Assembly: GCA_028717885.1 (NCBI GenBank)
Contig: JAQUMX010000008.1
Coordinates: 1 to 58,702, forward strand
Direction of reading: 5' to 3'
Length of the DNA: 58,702 nucleotides
Origin: Candidatus Omnitrophota bacterium
GTDB lineage: Bacteria > Omnitrophota > Gorgyraeia > Gygaellales > Profunditerraquicolaceae
How positions within the stretch are numbered: position 1 is the stretch's first letter; every line of letters starts with the position of its first letter. Positions 56,103-58,702 of this stretch are shown here, piece by piece. The translations under genes were made by a program, and so were the position numbers. The notes under the pieces were generated by a model. That model saw only the letters and a list, made by a program, of their open reading frames with translations, did not search any database and was not told where the DNA came from.

Positions 56103-57002
56103 TTAAATAGAAATGATCTTTGTAAAATCCTTTACCCTTTGGTTCAATTGCCGCAAGTTTACCCCGGAAGTTCTTTCTACTCCGAAGTCTTCGACATTAA
56201 ATGATGCTGCGACAGTCCCGTAGATGAGCGCCTTCTTTAGGTAAGTTGTGTTGATTTTCCTGGCTTGAGCCAGATACCCCATAAACCCCCCGGCAAAGGT
56301 ATCCCCTGCTCCGGTGGGATCCGTCACTTTTTCCATCGGGTACGCCGGTAAAGCAAAAACAAAATCCTTGCTGTAAAAAAACAGCCCGTGCTCGCCTTTT
56401 TTGATCAGGACCATACGCGGCCCCAGAGAATATAATTTTTTTGCAGCCTTAAGCAGATTTGCCTCTTCGCTTAAATCACGGGCTTCCTGGTCATTAGCAA
56501 CGAAGATATCTGCTTTCTTAAGCACCTTTAAGAGCGAAGTGCGCTTATTCTTGATCCAAAAATTCATGCTGTCCAAGCCCACAAAAGCGCCCGGGCAAGC
56601 CTGGCCCAAAAAATAAAGCTGGATATCAGGGTCGACATTAGCCAAAAAGATATTCTTGATCTTTTTTTGCCCCTCGGAAATGCAGGGCTTAAAAGTGGCA
56701 AGCACCCCTAATTCGGTATTCAGCGTCAAAGCAGCATTAAGGTCTCCCCGGTATTCCCCTTCCCATTTAAAAGTCAACCCTTCTTCTCTAATTAGAGAGG
56801 TAACAACTATGCCTTTACGTTTCAAGAAGCGCATATAGGTGAGAGGAAAATCACTGCCTACTACTGCCACGAGATTAACTTCGGTAAATAACCGGCTGGA
56901 CATGGAAAAATGAACGGCAGAGCCGCCTAACATTTTTTCTCTTATTCCAGAAGGAGTTTTCACCGTATCCAAAGCCACTGTTCCTAACACCAGAATGCTC
57001 AT
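56103..57002 (-). CDS. PfkB family sugar/nucleoside kinase
   Basis: The 299-aa protein begins MSILVLGTVALDTVKTPSGI and has the first signature region GGSAVHFSMSSRLFTEVNLV. The second PfkB signature is VTDPTGAGDTFAGGFMGYLA near 235-254, with the catalytic Asp. DIFVANDQEARDLSEEANLL is the usual mid-protein motif. Similar proteins are annotated as ribokinase- or adenosine-kinase-like; the substrate cannot be told from sequence. It overlaps the CPBP gene by 4 nt. Confidence 0.88.
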   Translation of the reverse strand: MSILVLGTVALDTVKTPSGIREKMLGGSAVHFSMSSRLFTEVNLVAVVGSDFPLTYMRFLKRKGIVVTSLIREEGLTFKWEGEYRGDLNAALTLNTELGVLATFKPCISEGQKKIKNIFLANVDPDIQLYFLGQACPGAFVGLDSMNFWIKNKRTSLLKVLKKADIFVANDQEARDLSEEANLLKAAKKLYSLGPRMVLIKKGEHGLFFYSKDFVFALPAYPMEKVTDPTGAGDTFAGGFMGYLAQARKINTTYLKKALIYGTVAASFNVEDFGVERTSGVNLRQLNQRVKDFTKIISI

Positions 57003-58702
57003 CTAAAAACCTCCTCGATTGCCAACTGTATCAATTCAGGATCCCAGCGGTGCGCGGTTAAAGCGGTTTTAATTTCTTCGGCAGCCTTACCCTGCAGTTT
57101 TTGAGAAACGACAAATGATTTCAGAACCCCTAAATTATATTCCTGAATTTCATTTAGAATACTTTTCGGCTCCTCTTCCCGGTCGCTTCTATTAATCATA
57201 AAAGCTGCCAAAGCAAAAACCAGAGGGAGCGCTAAAATAAATATTGAGCTGTAAAAAAACCCGCTGTTGCTCTTTCCCAGGATGTAAGCAGCTACGCCTA
57301 GAAAAGCGTCGAATAAATAATGCGCTACAATTACCGGAATAATCCCGTATTTCAGGAAAACAAAACCAAAGAGCAAGCCCAGGATAGTTACCTCTATCGC
57401 CCTAAACCAAACCGGGAATAACGCATATTGGCTATGGCCTAGGCCCCAGATTACACTGGCAAAAAGTACCGCGATAAACGCATTCTTTAAATATTTTTTT
57501 GCCCAGCTAATACTAAAAGAACGAAAAATTACTTCTTCGTTAACTGCGGCAGTCACGGCAATCACAAAAGCGCTAAAAAGCGGCCAATACGCCGAGGAAA
57601 ATTGGGTAAGGTTGAACCACTCCTTCCATACCCCGAGGTATTTCCTGCCGAAATAGAATATCGCTGCTTGGGCCCCAAGCATAATTACAAATAAGCCGTA
57701 GCCGAAAAGAATTGCCCACGTCAGGTTACGGCTAAAAAAAGTAGACCGGATATAATGCGTAAAAGAACTGTAAGGTTTTTGAGGCAAAACTTCCTTGCGC
57801 AATACCTCTCCTGCCAAACCCGGCAAAATCACTACCGCACAAAAAATCGCCAGGTTAATAATCACCTTTACTAAATAAATAAAAAGGTAAGCGGATAACG
57901 AAGAGCTGGTAGGATAATCCATGATTGCATCCTGGATATTATTGAAAAGCGAGGCCAGGTTAAGTGCGATGATAAATGCCACTAATAGAGAAAACCACCT
58001 GCCGCAGGAACGGATGACCAGGTTTTGGCGCCTCTGGGCAATAGTAATGATACTTTGCGTGATGAGAAAAATAAAAATCAGAAAATAAAAGCTGTAAAGG
58101 TATTCACCGAAAACCACCTGCTGTTCGATATAGCGGTGGAATTTTTCCGGGATATCCAAAGTCTCCGAAAAGAATTTCCTGATCTCGTTCCCCGAAACCG
58201 TGACCCCGATTAAAAGTTTCGCCCCGCCTTCGTTTTCTTTCCAGGGGATAAAAATGCCTTTTCTTTCCCAGGTAAAGGTATAATCCGTCCTCTGGTCATA
58301 GCGTTTTGTTTTTTCCTCGTGAAAATCGTAATCATTTAAGTCAAATGCAAAATTACGCTCTAGGAATTCTTCCGAATTCAAGCGCGCAGCTTCTTTTCCT
58401 GTTTCTTCGCGTGCGGCAACATCTTCAATCAGATGAGAAAACCCGAGCACCTTACCGGAGCGCGGGCTTACTTCAACGATATATTCCTCTTTTTTAAGCT
58501 CCTTAAAAAACCTTACCTGCCAGGAAAAAATTTCGTACCCGTATTTGGTGATAAAATCTTTTTCCTGCTCCAGGCCGATAGTTTTCTGTAAATACCTATC
58601 TGCCCAGTCATCGCTGTTAAAAACCGCGGCCTTTAAATATGTGTTTGTTTCCACACCGCGTTGGCGCAGAAAATTTTCCGCGCGGGCAACAGCTTCTTTT
58701 CT
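56999..58702 (-). CDS. CPBP-family intramembrane protease with N-terminal PepSY-like region (5' end outside window)
   Basis: The frame is open to the right edge (RKEAVARAENFLRQRGVETN before the first GTG at 58654), so the true start lies outside the window. The N-terminal third has two related alpha-beta units with SPRSGKVLGFSHLIED, PepSY-like. The rest has about eight membrane segments with the CPBP/CAAX protease motifs: NEEVIFRSFSISWAKKYL (Glu-Glu-x3-Arg), a His in WGLGHSQYALFP, and VAHYLFDAFLG. The family cleaves prenylated or other membrane proteins. It begins a run with the PfkB and YqeY-like genes. Confidence 0.87.
   Translation of the reverse strand, partial: RKEAVARAENFLRQRGVETNTYLKAAVFNSDDWADRYLQKTIGLEQEKDFITKYGYEIFSWQVRFFKELKKEEYIVEVSPRSGKVLGFSHLIEDVAAREETGKEAARLNSEEFLERNFAFDLNDYDFHEEKTKRYDQRTDYTFTWERKGIFIPWKENEGGAKLLIGVTVSGNEIRKFFSETLDIPEKFHRYIEQQVVFGEYLYSFYFLIFIFLITQSIITIAQRRQNLVIRSCGRWFSLLVAFIIALNLASLFNNIQDAIMDYPTSSSLSAYLFIYLVKVIINLAIFCAVVILPGLAGEVLRKEVLPQKPYSSFTHYIRSTFFSRNLTWAILFGYGLFVIMLGAQAAIFYFGRKYLGVWKEWFNLTQFSSAYWPLFSAFVIAVTAAVNEEVIFRSFSISWAKKYLKNAFIAVLFASVIWGLGHSQYALFPVWFRAIEVTILGLLFGFVFLKYGIIPVIVAHYLFDAFLGVAAYILGKSNSGFFYSSIFILALPLVFALAAFMINRSDREEEPKSILNEIQEYNLGVLKSFVVSQKLQGKAAEEIKTALTAHRWDPELIQLAIEEVFR

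Overview
The window looks like an uncultivated, anaerobic, Gram-negative-type bacterium. Its gene style and fusions recall Candidatus Omnitrophota (Omnitrophica), but that is inference from gene content only. Supporting signs are an AsmA-like envelope protein, several lipoproteins, a patatin-like lipase, a membrane-bound group 4 [NiFe] hydrogenase, the redox repressor Rex, and no respiratory oxidase. Most genes lie on the minus strand in long, tightly packed runs with ATGA or TAATG overlaps. Recognisable promoters are few and mostly TTGACA-16-TATAAT-like.

Layout. 1-9338 holds housekeeping genes: an AsmA-like protein, a CCA-adding enzyme, a DUF151 nuclease, nrdR, dCMP deaminase, glyA, rpiB, a Sua5/LMW-phosphatase fusion, purE and purD. 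9351-10784 is an AT-rich SIR2-like gene between GC-rich palindromes and 19-bp terminal inverted repeats, and looks like an acquired element. 10803-21411 is mainly purine synthesis (purB, a PurS-PurS-PurL fusion, LOG, purQ, two PurF paralogues, purM) plus an SPFH protein. 21500-28955 holds a long-leader small gene, initiator tRNA-Met, an FtsB-like gene, enolase, an FtsH-type protease, a lipoprotein, purN, an MFS exporter, tRNA-Thr and a cold-shock gene. 29069-34874 is accessory: a secreted acidic protein, then two gene modules bounded by copies of the tRNA-Phe 3' end (a DUF134-controlled redox/metal cassette, and a glycosyltransferase plus FkbM methyltransferase pair). 34913-42360 holds pssA, two tiny coupled genes, an NSS transporter, a hydrogenase maturation protease, a cNMP/MinD/patatin fusion, a GH1 glycosidase, a c-di-GMP riboswitch and a peptidoglycan-binding lipoprotein. 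42369-55590 is one Rex-controlled operon of about 13 kb: rex, a release-factor-like gene and 17 genes for an energy-converting hydrogenase fused in operon with an Mrp antiporter module and an AsrAB/HydBG-type NAD(P)H module. 55639-58702 holds a YqeY-like gene, a PfkB kinase and a CPBP protease that runs off the window.

How it fits together. The purine genes cover most of de novo IMP synthesis (F, D, N, SL/Q, M, E, B; no purC, purK or purH here). The glyA, rpiB, NrdR and dCMP deaminase neighbours supply one-carbon units, pentose phosphate and deoxynucleotide control. The hydrogenase operon suggests that reduced ferredoxin or NAD(P)H is oxidised with H2 evolution coupled to Na+/H+ pumping, and that Rex derepresses it when NADH/NAD+ is high. 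The most interesting non-standard signals are the 17-gene hydrogenase cluster with an embedded PhoU-like gene, the SIR2 element, the tRNA-Phe-derived boundaries, the self-contained c-di-GMP riboswitch, and a dispersed palindrome family placed in 5' leaders.
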